DNA of 64,000 nt, taken from positions 310,001-374,000 of the forward strand of contig NTMA01000013.1 of assembly GCA_002917075.1 (NCBI GenBank), given 5' to 3'. Under the pieces are notes generated by a model. The model worked only from the letters and a program-made list of their open reading frames with translations. It had not been told where the DNA came from and made no database searches. Within the stretch, counting starts at the first letter, position 1, and each line of letters starts with the position of its first letter. Positions 12,695 to 25,474 of the stretch are shown piece after piece. The translations under genes were made by a program, and so were the position numbers. This stretch comes from Hawksworthiomyces lignivorus (Eukaryota > Ascomycota > Sordariomycetes > Ophiostomatales > Ophiostomataceae).

Positions 12695-12712
12695 GTGACG
12701 GCTTGCCGTCAC
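12695..12712. promoter_or_regulatory. Perfect palindrome with paired TGACG half-sites
   Basis: GTGACGGCTTGCCGTCAC is an 8-bp perfect inverted repeat with a 2-nt centre. Each arm carries TGACG, the half-site bound by ATF/CREB-type bZIP proteins. It lies in non-coding DNA. A protein-binding role is inferred; a short hairpin is the alternative. Confidence 0.4.
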
Positions 12713-12765
12713 CTTTTCCGCTGCCTTTTTTCAGGTTGCAGATTCAGAGGCATGCCCACGAAGTA

Positions 12766-12782
12766 TTTTTTTTTTTTTTTTT
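12766..12782. repeat. T17 homopolymer tract
   Basis: A run of 17 T on the plus strand inside the pyrimidine-rich part of the first desert. Confidence 0.8.
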
Positions 12783-14691
12783 CATAATAGGACCCTCCAC
12801 TTTTCCCTCATGGACCCTTCGTTTCATGGTTCTTTTGCTTGCTCGCTTTCTGCTTCCGGCGGAATTATCTCCAGTAAGAATTGAAAGGATGGCAAGTGTC
12901 GCTATTCTTAACACAAAATATATTACTGGATGCCTGGTTTAGATTTGCATGACGATGTAAATGGACGGGTAAACAACAAAGACAAAAGGTAACAGCAGCA
13001 CAAGACGGCCGGGAAAAAGGGTACACATAAATAAATATGCACAGCATTTAGTGAAGAGACGGAGGTAAATTTATGAACAAACAGACTTGGGTAGCATGTT
13101 CAAGAGGAAGAAAGGCTCAGGATAGACTGGTATTCTTTTCTTGTTAAACCATGCGTTTTAATGTCTTGGACTAGAGAAACTTTTGGCTCAAAATTAAGTC
13201 GACAATGATACTCTACAGCATGTTACCTTTACTAGATTTCGGCATACAAGACGAGCAGTTACGCGACTCATCATCTGCCTTTTTTATTGAACGTCTTATA
13301 TTCCTATCGGATTTCTCCTATTTTTACAGCAATTTCTTTGTTATGAGACCCAGGCACCTTCTCTCCGCGGCTTTCTCATCTTTGACATGGCTCGTGCATA
13401 CTATTACTTTTTCTCTGTCTTTTCTTCGTTCTCGGAATTTGTCATGAATAACCTCCCAAACCAGGCAAAGAAGTATTTGAGCAGGAGTCAAGCAGCTTCC
13501 CTTTCTTCTTTTCAGCCGGCAAGCTCGGCATAATACAATAAGACTATCAAGTATAATCCCCCCCCTATCTCTAGGCCATAATGGCCAGTGTGTTGAGGTT
13601 AATTCACGCCCTCTTCTACTAAGGCCAACTCCTTGGCAGAAACGAAATAGAGAAGATATCAGTGAATTTTACTACGGTACGTCGACGCTACTGACGAGAA
13701 AACTGAACTTGACATCTGCGACTGGGTTTGAATTTTCTCTCCTATTCAGTCAATATATATCCACCGAGAAGTGAAAAAAAAGGACGTTCGGATCAAATTG
13801 TGCAGCCGACCCTGTGTAGAGGCCTCTTGGGGTTTGCTCCATGTCTCGTACGGTCCCTCAAGACGGGCAGTTGGACGAGATCACCCAAAGCCCGGGAAAT
13901 AGCATGATATTTAAGAATTGAAGAGTCTAAAGTTTCACCTACTTGGGTTCTTCCTTTCCGCTTTTCATTCTACGCAAGATTGTGGAGATGGTTAACCAGA
14001 TTAAGAGTGACAATATTTCTTTCTTGGTGATATTTCACTAAGCCGTCTTATCGTACACCCCCTTCCCAAGTGTAATTTTCGCCTTCTAGATGGCCTACTT
14101 TTCTGTTTAAGTACAGTATGCATAAACAGACCAAGTAGAAGTCATTTTCGTTTCTTGTTCACTCTACAAATTTAGTAATTGAAAGGGTCGTTTTGAGATG
14201 AACAGATGCTTTTCAGTGCTGCTTCTTAGGAGGGAGGGTATATGACCTGACGGGAGAAGGCAACCAAGAAGTATGTATCAGAAGCAACACAAAATAAAGA
14301 CTGCAGTCTCGAGTTCTGATTTTTGGCTATTTGGTATACCTTTTTTCTGGTTCGTGTCTTATAGCTCTCTCCACATCAACTTCGCGGTTGCTTTTCGCCC
14401 CAAATCTCACACCACTTCCAGCCCTTGAAGCCAAAGGAATTGGATACCATAAATACCAAAGATATAAAAATCGTATAGGAACCATTAAAGTAAAGGCACT
14501 AAGAGAAGGCAATATTGAGGGCGTGGTTAAGAACAACTTACATTGAAGGAAAAGACACGCCGAAATGCGAAAATGAGAAACAAGGAGGGTTAATAATAAT
14601 ACCTATACTATATATGGCAAGGCTGTTCACTTCTAGTGCGAAGCGAAAAAAGCGAGAGGTGAAGAACACGCTGAGAAGGACTCTTTGTACC

Positions 14692-14711
14692 TTTTTTTTT
14701 TTTTTTTTTTT
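14692..14711. repeat. T20 homopolymer tract
   Basis: A run of 20 T on the plus strand followed by GAGACATGAA. No flanking target-site duplication was seen that would mark it as the tail of a retroposed element. Confidence 0.8.
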
Positions 14712-16485
14712 GAGACATGAACAGTATGATACGGCAACATGGCGTCTGAATAACACTTTGGTTCTTTTGAACTATTCTTTAACCTGGCCAAACGTTTAGA
14801 AAGCAGATGCTTTGCTATATCCCTATAGCTGATGATCAGCCTCGCCGCTGCTGATTCTGGCCATACGAGGAAACGCGAGCTGAAGCAATTTACCGTGAGC
14901 AAAACTCCTAGCCTGATTTATGGTTTCATAAAGGGGGTATCAAGCCAGGAAACTGAGTGCCACACTCAATAGGCTACTGGTGGCAAATAACCCAGACGAC
15001 CTCGCATGAATGAGGCAAACTAAAGAAGGCAGACAGCAAACATTCTTCCCGGGTGGGCATAGACACAACATCCCGGGTGCTGGTGACAGAAAGAAGAACG
15101 GGTTGCATAGGCAGAGATGGGGATAACGCTCTTCGGTTTTCGCTTTGGAAGTAGAAGCATGAAGACCCCCTTGACATTGGCCTGTTCTTGCTTTCTGTAC
15201 TATAGGCTTCGTTCTTTTTCTCGGTGTTACTTTTTCTGTTGGTTTTAGATTCCATTTTTTTCTCTGTTTTTGCTCTGAGGAATATTTTCTTTCAATTATG
15301 CCGTACTTTGAGCGTTTCCCCCTCCATAATGTCTAGGCCATTCGACCATAAGACCATCCAGATATGCCTCAGCTATTCTCTTATAGAATTGTCATTTTAC
15401 AATGGCGATAGAAGGGTGCGCCTGTAAGATTATGTGCACTTTCCCGCACCAGATTATAGTTCCTGTCATATAAGTGTATAATATTGTCTTCGTGTTTCAG
15501 AGAATCGGAAGTATAAGAGAAAAAGGGAACCCAATATCTTATATCTTTGTTAATTAAGATATTCATTTTCGGCAACCTACTCTGCTTACATCGATAGCAT
15601 GAAGCTAGTTCACTTGTCGTAGAATAGACAATTATGAGAACCAAGAAATGGAAACTCTCATTGAAATAAGAGCCAACAATAAGAGGGGGCGGAGCTCGGA
15701 TGTTCTTCTTCTTTCGACTCGGTTTCCCTTAACTACTGCTCTGGAACAAAGGAGGCACTCCGGATTTGGATGCTGTGTCATTATAAACCATTTCCCTTCT
15801 TAAATATGTATGCTATTCTCATAGTTCTTTCAGAGAGTGTTGCATTACAACTGACACTGCCTCAAACAAGGCCGTATATGACATTAAATGCGGAGAAGTA
15901 AAATAAGAGAAAGTAAGAAAAAAAAAGTCTCGGTCGCGAGGAATCATGACCCTATTCCCGCTTTCTATGCCCTCAATACGGAATGCCCGACCTAGCCGAT
16001 TTTGTCTTGTTTTTCGTAGGATGTTATGGAAGTATCTTTAGACAAAAACAAAAGAGGCTGAGCAAGAATATAAGGCACAATGCGTGAGAGGGTATTAGAC
16101 ATGGCCACGGTGACATACAAAAAAAGGAAGGAAGGAAAGTGAAAAGAGATCGGCCACAGTAAAATGCAAGCATCATGGCATAGAAAGACAAAGTCATAGA
16201 AGTTTATACTCTAACTGTAAGGCGGCAACTAACATAAAAAGCACAGATGCTAGAATGTAAGACATGATATGTTGTGAACAAGTACCCTGGATGTCTATTT
16301 AAAATATAACAGAAACGCCTTAAAAATGCAAATGCCTGGGTATATTCCAGTTAATCAATATCCGTAGTTGTCGTTAAAATTTCTGTGATTTCTTTCATGA
16401 GAAAAAAAGCCAGAGTTCCCAGTCACTCATATCTGTTGTCTGTATCATCCCCGTATGTCTTGATAGTGCCAAGACACTAGATCGG

Positions 16486-16512
16486 TGTCTCAAAGATTTA
16501 TGTCTCAAAGAT
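16486..16512. repeat. 12-bp direct repeat
   Basis: TGTCTCAAAGAT occurs at 16486-16497 and again at 16501-16512, separated by 3 bp. It lies about 300 bp beyond the 3' end of the minus-strand transporter gene. It looks like a local slippage duplication. Confidence 0.6.
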
Positions 16513-16805
16513 CTTTGCGTCTGTCATGCCACACGCAGATTAACCATACTGGCTGTGGTACTTTCACGTGGCGTATTCTTCCCTCTGTTCCCTTCTGAAG
16601 TGAACCACGATTGTAGATAACAGTTATTGTCTGTTGGGAGAGGTTGCGTAATTTGCTCTGCTTCTTGTCTGGGAAAAGCAGTTGCAACCAAAGTTCTCTT
16701 CTTTGCGAGTCGATGAACGAGATTCTAATCGCTGAAAAGGGTTTTCGAGACCGTAGCTGTCACTGCCACCTTCTAGAGATTATAGTTCCCTTTTGAGGGG
16801 ACGCG

Positions 16806-19168
16806 TTAGTCTGTGACAGCGTTGGACAAGAGAATTGTCCGCTCGCCGACAGCCGCGGTTCCGTTGAATTCGTTGACATTGTAGGCAACATTGACGTCTG
16901 ATGACGACGTGAAGGAGGCCTCTCTACTGCGTTGCTCATGGCTGCCGCCGCTGTCTAGAAAGTCGTCCTCATCAATTTCATCTTGCTGGTTGAGTGGTTT
17001 ATGATGACTGTTGTCGAACTGATAGTCACGCATCAGAAGGGCCAGGATCAAGACTGGAACGCAAAATACGACGGCCACAGTCAACAGCGCCGTCATTGAT
17101 TCCTGGTAGGCGCGGATGATGGCTATCCGTTCAGGGCTGCCCCATGGGTATGAAGTGGCCACAACAACGCTGGAATAGATTGCTGAGGCGTTCTGACGCG
17201 CAGGTTCGGGTAGATACGTCTCCAGCTTGGCCGGCACTAAGCGGCTCCACAGTGCGCCGGATATGGCTGCTCCGACAGCAATGCCGGCCTCGCCCATGGT
17301 CAGATAGACTGCCGTGGCTGCAGTAACGAGCTGTGGGGTGCTGGATACGCTCGCCTGGATGCCAATCTGGGTGGGCACGCTCATCAGGCCGGCACCAAGG
17401 CCCACGGCAACTTGGGTAGCCACGAGCCGGATAGTGCCGGCATCGGCGGTACGATAAATCAGCATGAGGCTAACACCAGCCAGATAAACGCAAGCGCCGC
17501 TGACGACGAACACCTTATACCGGCGAAAGTGGCGGATGGCTACGGAGGCGCTCACGGCGGCGATGGTGGACATGAACGAAAAGATCTGCGTGATGCGGCC
17601 GGCGGCTGCGACGGTTTGGTTATGAGCGACAAGAAGGTAAGAGTAAAAGTACGGCTGGACAGAGAGGTAGAAGACGGCGAAAAAGAAAAAGGCGACACCA
17701 CAGCCAGCACAGAATGTAATCGATCGCAAGAGCGTGGGCGGAATCAAAGGATGTGGAGCCAAATCTGGACGGGTTTCCCATGCCGGGAAGACAAAAACGA
17801 GGAGAGAAATGCCAACAATGATGGATACGATAATAGCTGGATTGCTCCAGCCACCCTTGACGCTGCTGGCAACAGTCAAAGGGATAAGGACCAAGGAGAG
17901 GGCGGCTGTGAGGAGAAAAATACCAACAGCGTCGAGGTCGATTAGAAGCTGGCGGAAAGTGGAATACGACTTCCCGCTGGTGGTGATTTCGCCCTGTGTC
18001 GCGCGGCGGTTGCGGTGACGGCCGCTGATTAGACCATCGCTGTCGCTAGAAACCCTTTTTGGCCGAGCTAGACCAAGGCAGCCACTACGCCGTTGGCGAC
18101 GGCGGGCATGGGACTGGTAGGAGCTGATGGCCAAGGAGCCCCCTAGAGGCAAGAAAGCTAGCGGAAGAATGATTGCCCACATGGCATAACCCCAGCGCCA
18201 TGATGTGCCAGCAAGGATGGCTGCGGCGATGCCTGGTCCAATCCAGACAGTGATGAGAAAGGGAGTGTCGGGAAGGCTGGAGAGGAGGGCGCGGTGGCGG
18301 AGATCAGTCGTGTCAGCTACAAATATTTGCTGAAGCACTTGAAGCCCTGTGATGCCTGCAGAGTAGAGAATCTGGGCGGCGGCAAACGTTTGCACGTTCC
18401 GAGAGCAGGCCATCTGCACGTAGCCAGTAACACAGAGTAGTATGGCGCCAACGAATGCCTCAAAGCGACCAAACACATCGGCCATCTTGGCCATGGGGGG
18501 TTTTATGACGGCTGAGATGATGCAAAAGAAGAGAGGTGTTAGCAGGAACCGTAGCCGTGAAAGATGGGCTTTCTCTTTGGCATAACTAGTAAATTCATGC
18601 ACATACCATTGATAACGCCTTGGACGACAACGACGGTCGACAGAAGAGAATGGTTCTGGAAAGAGCTGACAGCGAAGGCAGCAAGGGGAGCGGTAACCTG
18701 GGCTTCGAGAGATGTGGTAAACGCGACAAGGAGCAAGCCGGCGTAAGCAACGGCTAGTCGGCGGGTAGACCCGGCCAGGATGGCCGCTGGGCTAGACATG
18801 GTGCTGGAAGAGTCCGTGTCCACGTCAGATCCTAAAGCTGCGTCATCAATCGTTTCTCGGTCACTATCTAGACCAGTCTCGACACAAGGACGTGAGTTGC
18901 CAGGACGTATGTGGAGGTTATCCCCATTACCATCGTCGTTGTTGCTTGAGGATTGGTAGCCTGGCGGTCGTGCGTCCTCGCTTTGATGCGCTTGAACGTC
19001 ACCCACAGTGCGTGCGCCCAGTAGTTGTGGGCTGGCGGCACTAGTGGCACCACTAGCCTCGGCGGATGTGGCGACAGCGCCGTAGCTCCGAGGCCGGCTG
19101 GAGGTTGACGATGTTGAAACACTGCTGCTCTTGATGTCGCTCTCTGCTGGTGAGGTTGTGTTATCCAT
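16806..19168 (-). CDS. Siderophore-iron-transporter-type MFS protein
   Basis: Two exons, 19168-18607 and 18511-16806, with an intron of 95 nt (GTATGT donor, GCTAAC branch point, CTCAG acceptor), encode 755 residues. Residues 1 to about 135 are a soluble Ser/Thr/Ala-rich tail. Membrane segments follow from about residue 138 to near the C-terminus, consistent with the 14-helix SIT family. The junction peptide AVIKPPMAKMADVFGRFEAF (from residue 188) matches the conserved loop after the second helix of fungal siderophore transporters. Later motifs such as VGLGAGLMSVPTQIGIQASV also fit. The role expected from the family is plasma-membrane uptake of ferric siderophores by proton symport; the substrate cannot be read from sequence. 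The 755-residue length exceeds the usual 600 or so because of the N-terminal tail. No siderophore biosynthesis gene is adjacent. Confidence 0.85.
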
Positions 19169-21659
19169 ATTATTGCCGTCTTAACTGACGTTGGCGTTGA
19201 CTCATTCAGAAGTAATGCGATAACGTGCTGTAGAGGAAGCGAAACAGAGAACGACAGTTATCTGCTATAAAACAGCATAGGAGAGCGACGTCGCAAAATA
19301 TGAAAATATATTAGGATAAGAAAATATGTCCTATTAGCTCGAACAAGACCGTCGTTGAAGCGACTAAAGCCAAGGCCCAGCCTTGAGTCCGTCGAGTTGG
19401 AATCGGCGCAAGGCTCCGCTGAAGGTGATTCGTGCTTGAGAGGAAACGCTGACGACTTCGATATGAAACATACCGGGATAGGACTCAGCGAAAACAGGGA
19501 CCTCGTGGAAACGGAAAGAGAAAGATGTGTGAAAAAAAGAACAAAAGAATTAGGATGAAAGAGGGCTGAAGAAAAGCAAACGGAGACGAAATAGGGGAAA
19601 AAAGGCGAAGTGCACGACTGCTCTTCACTCTCCCACGCTCTCGCTTACCCCTGCGCCTCAGGCTTTTTCTGCTCTTTCCGCAATGAGTCTTACAGCATCA
19701 CACGGAGCAATCAGACGCAAGCCGGCAGCTAGAAAACCGGCAGCCATGCAAAATCTGGGTCTAATCTACGCCAAATCCCAGCTGTTTGTTTTCTATTCGT
19801 CAAGGCAGCAGGACAAATGCCCGTCGGAGTAGGGGAAACTGGGTATGGGGGGGTTCGGGTGTACATCGCCCAAATGAGCGTGGGATGCGATGCTAAACGA
19901 GAGGAATTAAAAGTGGGATGGACCAAACAGGCAAGTAGTTTAGTGTGTGTGGCACGCCGACAGAGAGAGCCAGAGGGATCCGATAGCGAAAGGCGTGAAA
20001 GAGAGAAGGAAAGGCCAAAAAATTACATTGACGAGGTTGAAGACGGCGGAGGCAGATGAACACGAGAAACAGCGAGAAAGAAGCAAGACGGAGCGTGGCA
20101 TGCGAGAAGCCATCTTGTGCCACCACAAGCTGGCCAGCTGACGAAATGCGCCCGCACCCGCGGTTGTGGCTGCGTATTTTTCTTCTCTTTCTGCAGCTGC
20201 CCCTTTTAGGGCTGTCCCTCGGCTCTGGGAGGATGCCGCCTCTTCCTTGTTTTTTTTGATCTCCTAACAGAAGCGCAACTTTCTGTTTGTGGTGCACGGC
20301 ATGGCCTAGTCATCTCTCCGAGATGATTCTATGAAAAGACACACACAGGAGACAAGCTGGATGAGTATGCGAAATTAGCAAAAAACTAGCATCAAGTAGT
20401 GGAGCAAATCCTCCCTCTTGTCGTCCTTCTCCCGCCAGCTCCCGCCAAATCGTTTGTTTAGTCTCCAGTGGGTTTAGTGGTCTCCGAAGGGGGCCTTCTC
20501 CACCGACAATTGATTGGTCGTAGATGATCTGATAAAATTAAAGATAATCTTGTGCCATGTGCACGTACTGTGCGGTGTCTCCCTATGATGCCCTTCCCTA
20601 TGGAAACTTCGTGCTCTAGGCTAGTATAATCACAGGTTCGAACTAGCCGCCCGATGCGATACATCAAGCCGCCGTTCACACTGTATACGCAAGATCTTCC
20701 TTGGAACGGGTGGCTCTCCGTGTTTCGGCCCGGAACGTACTTAAACCAAATATTCCCCTCTTTTTTCTCCTTGTGCCAAGTTCATACGTAGACCAAGAGA
20801 GGAAGATACTCTTTCACGACGATCTCTACGTAGTAGACATATTAACCGAGAACAAAATAACCCAGTACATTCCATATAAAAGAGATGAACTGTGCAGATG
20901 TTACTACCTGGCGCAAGGGCCACGGCGTGTGTGACTACGCCCAAGGCATAGAGCTGACTACAAGACAATTTAAAGACATCACAACGGCATGTCAACTAGC
21001 ATATTGTGGAAATAATAGAATTGTTCTGTTCTAAGCACGATAATATACTCATCTACTATGGGGGTTCGAGAAAGACAGAAGAGAAGTAAATACCTGACAC
21101 ATAATCCAGCACGGTATACAATGAATACCGTAATACATTGAAACCTTCGCCACGAACTCAAACAAAAGAACGTACATTGCGTTGCACATATATGTAACAA
21201 GACAAGAGAAAGACTAGAAATGAACAAAGGAGACTTCCAAAAAAGACATGTCGTGAATGAAAAAGAAAGTAAATATAAGCTTTTAAATAAAACAAGACCA
21301 GGCAAATGGGGGGAAATGGTATCTTCTCAAATATACAACAGAAGGCTTACTCCGGTCGACCGGTAAAGAATAACACAAAAAACAAACGCTCTTCTTCTCT
21401 TCGCCCATTGTGGGCTCGGTAGAGGGATGCGAAAATGTGCTGGAGTCATAAGAAAAGCAAGAAAACAAAAGAAAGGTAACACGCTCCGAATGGTATTCAT
21501 CATTGGCGTGAAAGAAAGCCGTTGTTCTCGATAATCGGTTCGTGTCGTCGTGATGACGGACTCGACGTTACCTCAATGCTCTTTCGGTCCTGCGAGGTAG
21601 TTGTTTTGGTTCGCATTTAACCGTACCAATTTGTGTCTTTGGCGATGGCACAAATGATA
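19169..21659. other. Intergenic region upstream of the MFS gene and downstream of the vWA/RING gene
   Basis: About 2.5 kb without a recognisable gene. The transporter's promoter must lie at its low-coordinate end. Short open frames here overlap on both strands, and none looks like a gene. Confidence 0.6.
19219..19320 (-). promoter_or_regulatory. GATA motifs upstream of the siderophore transporter
   Basis: Three GATA elements lie within 155 bp of the transporter start: GATAA at 19219-19223 (+), CAGATAA at 19258-19264 (-) and GATAAG at 19315-19320 (+). The minus-strand site reads AGCAGATAA, which matches 7 of 9 positions of ATCWGATAA, the site of iron-sensing GATA repressors of the SreA family. 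Iron repression is therefore plausible but is inferred from a short, common motif. Confidence 0.3.
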
Positions 21660-24600
21660 TCATGCTTCTTCCATGATGCCACCTTCACCACCACCTTCCT
21701 CGCGCCACTCTCGGCTCTTCTCAGTCAACCGCCGAACGCCGTTGACACGATTGGCCCAAAGGCTCTCGATAGGTGTCCGGAAGGTGAAGGCACGCTGGGA
21801 ACTAATCACACCAATAGCCTGGAGCACTGCCTTTCGGCTATCACGTCCAAATACGGCTGGATGGTTGATCCACTCGAGACTTGCTTCAAGCTCAGCGTCT
21901 AATGCAGCCACAGTTTTAGCATCGATTCCAGCTGCTGTGCCCATAGCCGATCCAAGCGCGTCATTAGAACGGCTGCGGGGAATTATGTTATTGGACGCCG
22001 GGAAGCCAGCCGTCGCCGACGAAACTGCAGATGCTGTCGGAGACGGCGTGTGTTTCCGGTCGGGAGTGCCGATCTGCATTGTCGGCGACCCTTCGCTGCC
22101 TGGATGAGGTGTTGAAGGAACCGACTGCTGCCCACTCTTGCCAGGTAGCGGCGGAACAGGTGGCAAGCCGCCCTTGCCGAGGCCCTTCAGAATAGACCGC
22201 GTCTCGTTTAGAAGCGTGTGGGCGCGTTCGTGCTGTCCGCGGCTGACCAAAGTCAGCGCCCGCGTCAGCATGTCCGACGTCAATAGTTCCATCCGTCGCT
22301 GCACAATGCTTGGATGTGGAGGGATAGGGGGCGTGTTTTGCCACGACCGTGACTTGTGTTGATTGGTTGCAGGAAGCATTGTAATAGCTAGAAGCGAAGG
22401 TCTTGGCAGTTGCACTACGCTTCCATCGCGTAGAATATCCCCCCAGCTGAGGTCAGCTTGAATAAGAGGCACTTCTTCGACAGATACTGTGCGCGGTTCA
22501 TCCTGGTCCACAGGTCCACCGAGAGCTTCTAATCCAGAGACAATAGTTTCCCATGCATCCTGGGGGAGTTGCTCTTGCGACGCGTTGTCTGGTAAGATAA
22601 CAAGCTGGACGAGAATATCCCGCTTGTCACCAAACCGCAGATCACCTAGCGACGCCTCAGCGTCACGGCCAGTGGCACGCTTTGTGATCTGCAAGGCACC
22701 ACTAATTTTGTGAAATTTGGCCGGTGACCCCTCAGGCAATTTGAGCTTCAGTTTTACGTTCTGATGCGACTGTGTCTGCATAGAACCAAGACAGCCAGCG
22801 AGGCACTCCCGCAGCATCATCCAGTCTTTGACGTATGTATATGATGCCTTGGTTCGTGTCGACAGTTCGATCATAGTATCAGGCTTGTGCGTCATACCTA
22901 GACCAAACGAGTGGATAGCAATCCTTGTTCTTGTTAGTGGCTTTTGGTACAAAATGAGGACCTTGAAAATCGAATTAAATGAAAACTTACTTTGCTGCTT
23001 CCGCACGGGAGACAACGAAGTCAACGCTGTCAGCATCTGACATGGATGCGTCACTGATAAGCATAATTGTCGCAATCGGATTGTTGTATTTCCTTTGCAT
23101 GAGGAGATCCATCGCAACATTGGCGCCCTCGACAACATCGGCACGGTGACTCTTCTGTCCAACAGGCTTGATTGACGATAGCACACCGCTCCAACCCGGC
23201 CAGGATTTGGTTGTCATACCCACAAGAGGCACTCCACCGCCACCAGAGCCGAAGGTAACTAAGCCCATGCGATCCCGCTCGCCAAGCGTGTGGACCATGA
23301 AACGCAGAGCATCTCGCACCAAGTTGATTTTAACACCCTGCATAGATGAAGAGATGGGTACGACAACAACCACATCAATAGGAACGTGGACGGATGGTGC
23401 CGGTGCCGATATCATCGGGCTCTTTGTGTAGTTGGTATATTCGGTGGCCGTCGTGGTGATTGATTTGTTCCCGCCCCAAGACGACGCAACAGAGGAAACG
23501 CGTTGTGGCCGTCCACTTCCTGGCGTGCGCTGTTGCTGCCACTCGTCTTCTTCGGTCTCGGAAAATTCACCACGATCATACAAGGGGCTGCGCACAGGCG
23601 AATTCTCGATAGTATTCAGATCGAGGAGCGCTTGCTGCCAAAGCTTGAGCTGGTTGCGGTTATCGAAACGGAGGTGGAACTGGGGAAGCTCTGATACAGA
23701 AAGACTCAGCGTTAGAACGTTCTCGTCAATGGCACCAGTCTCTGTGACCTCATTAAGGTGCTTCTTGATCAGAATCGAGCCCTTTAGGGTGCAACGTGTT
23801 GTCTTGCGTATTGGCGTTCCATTGGGATCATCCCATGGCTGCTGTTGCGGCATTGAAGGAGTCGCCCCGCCCGTGTTCTTCTTCTCTTTGACGCAAATAA
23901 GCATCTCGGCAAACAGGAAGCACTCTAGTTCCTGCCATGATACCTTATCCTTGCCAACACGCAATGTGCCATACAGTCGCAACTGGCCAAATCGGCTGAA
24001 GTCCAAGCCGTGCCAGTTATCAACACGACCGCGCAGATTCTCGGTTATCTCTTCCAAGACTTCTGGCGGCTCGTATGGGTAGAAACGAGGTGCGCTGCGC
24101 ACAGGTGATGGCGCGCGGCCAAAGCCATCATCTCCATTCACAGTATGTGATCCGGACGACAGGGGTTGTGATGCGCCAGCGGTACCAGTTTGCAAGTCTT
24201 CAGGATCTGGTCGCCACTTGCTATCCGGAACCTCAATTGTAATCAGACAGGTAAGAGTCTGCTGTTGGCGAGAGCGGCTGATGGTCGGGAACTCAGAGCG
24301 CACAGTGACAGTCGGTGCTGGAATGGGATTCCGGGTCATTGTGCGCGGGCTCGTCAACGTTGTCTCCATTGCCTGGACATCATAGTCGTGCACGCGCCTC
24401 GGCCCACCGCTTTGAGTGGTCTCTGGGTAGCCGCCAGACGAGGCAACGCCAGTCGCCTCGCTGTCACTGCGCGCATGCCGCGAGTTGGCATTGGCATAAC
24501 GATCTGTTGAAGGTTCGCGGTCACGATAGCTGCCCCTCGTAGAGCTGTCCCGAGTAGGTTTGTGGTGAGTAGCATTGGTCGGGCTTACGACAGTGCCTGT

Positions 24601-25474
24601 CCGCTGATTAGAGCCCCGGCTTGGTGGCCGTGCTGTGTGGTCATCCCATCCTGGAGTGGGTGTAGGTGTTCCTGTTGATCTGGTGTCATTGACAGACACT
24701 GACCGCACCAAGTGAGTGATTTTTTCTATCGCTCAAGTTAGACAGAGAGTCAACAACGAAATATAATCGCGTCTGCTTCATGGCTAGCTTACCTATGTCG
24801 AGCACGTTACCGCCACGGCTTGTGTCTAGATGTAGCGGCGCATTGCACGTTGGGCAATATTGCGATTCAAATTCACGAATAAATTCGTAAAAACAAGCCT
24901 CATGTGAGACGTGAGTACAGGAAAACTGTAATATGCGCTCACCACGGAGAGTGTGCTCGAGCGGTTCTTCGCAGACGGCGCATTCGCCGCCTACAAATGT
25001 ACGCTCCCTCCGGGAGCGAGTCCGGTCAGAGGCCATGCCTGTTAGTGTGCGATCCGAAGCAATAGAGGAGACGGAGGCGGATGATCTATACGACGGCGCG
25101 CCGATAGTGCCGCCTGATATAGATGAATCTACGAATTCAGTCAGTAATGGTCCAGTGCCTCAATTTGCAGAGAAGTGCTAATAGAAGCAGAATTGGCATA
25201 ATAAATGAGCAGGAAATAACACATCGAAACGCTTGGAACAAATTATCTTACTCTTTTCAGGATATGTTGATGAAGTCGCAAACGACGTAGTGGATCTTCC
25301 ACTGCTCGAGTAGATTGGCCGGTCAGGCTCTTGTCTCCAACCGGCGCTGTCGTGCTGCGGCTTGCTAGGAGAGAGAAGTCCAAGATCACGCAGGGATGAG
25401 GCAGTTATTTGGCCTTCTTTCAGGCGTTTCTCTTTGGTGTAGCCGTTTGATTTATTGTGCGATCGAAAGAACAT
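21660..25474 (-). CDS. RING / PH-like / von Willebrand A domain protein
   Basis: Four exons (25474-25252, 25128-24793, 24725-22991, 22923-21660) encode 1185 residues. A RING-H2 finger occupies residues 124-169, with ligands C124, C127, C145, H147, H150, C153, C166 and C169. A PH-like domain lies near 435-557 (from RLYGTLRVGKDKVSWQELEC to LKLWQQALLDLN). A vWA domain starts near 636, and its last part is encoded after the third intron (KIAIHSFGLG). The C-terminal half carries a conserved region including LPQDAWETIVSGLEALGG and a short helical tail. This order is known from uncharacterised vWA/RING proteins of filamentous ascomycetes. A ubiquitin-ligase role is inferred from the RING only. The MIDAS DxSxS motif reads PISSS, so metal binding may be lost. 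Intron branch points are CTAAC or CTGAC; the start is the first ATG of the open 5' exon. Confidence 0.85.

Larger units (their letters stand above)
1322..16805. other. Gene-poor interval of about 15.5 kb between velC and the MFS transporter
   Basis: I recognise no known protein here on either strand. The region upstream of velC (about 1322-4160) is purine-rich on the plus strand, so pyrimidine-rich in the velC direction. About 10110-13450 is pyrimidine-rich on the plus strand. Homopolymer tracts, one palindrome and a few short coding-like islands are listed separately. Other ATG-initiated open frames (3972-4160, 5050-5304, 8712-8999, 9290-9469, 13205-13447) cannot be told from chance. No terminal repeats or transposase-like frames were seen. 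Confidence 0.7.

Noticed and set aside
14692..14711. T20 tract as the tail of a retroposed SINE-like element
   Set aside because: No target-site duplication, internal promoter boxes or second copy of the flanks was seen.
20634..20643. GGTTCGAACT resembling a tRNA B box; similar at about 33168 and 47780
   Set aside because: The flanking bases do not form a T-arm stem or an acceptor stem, so no tRNA is called.
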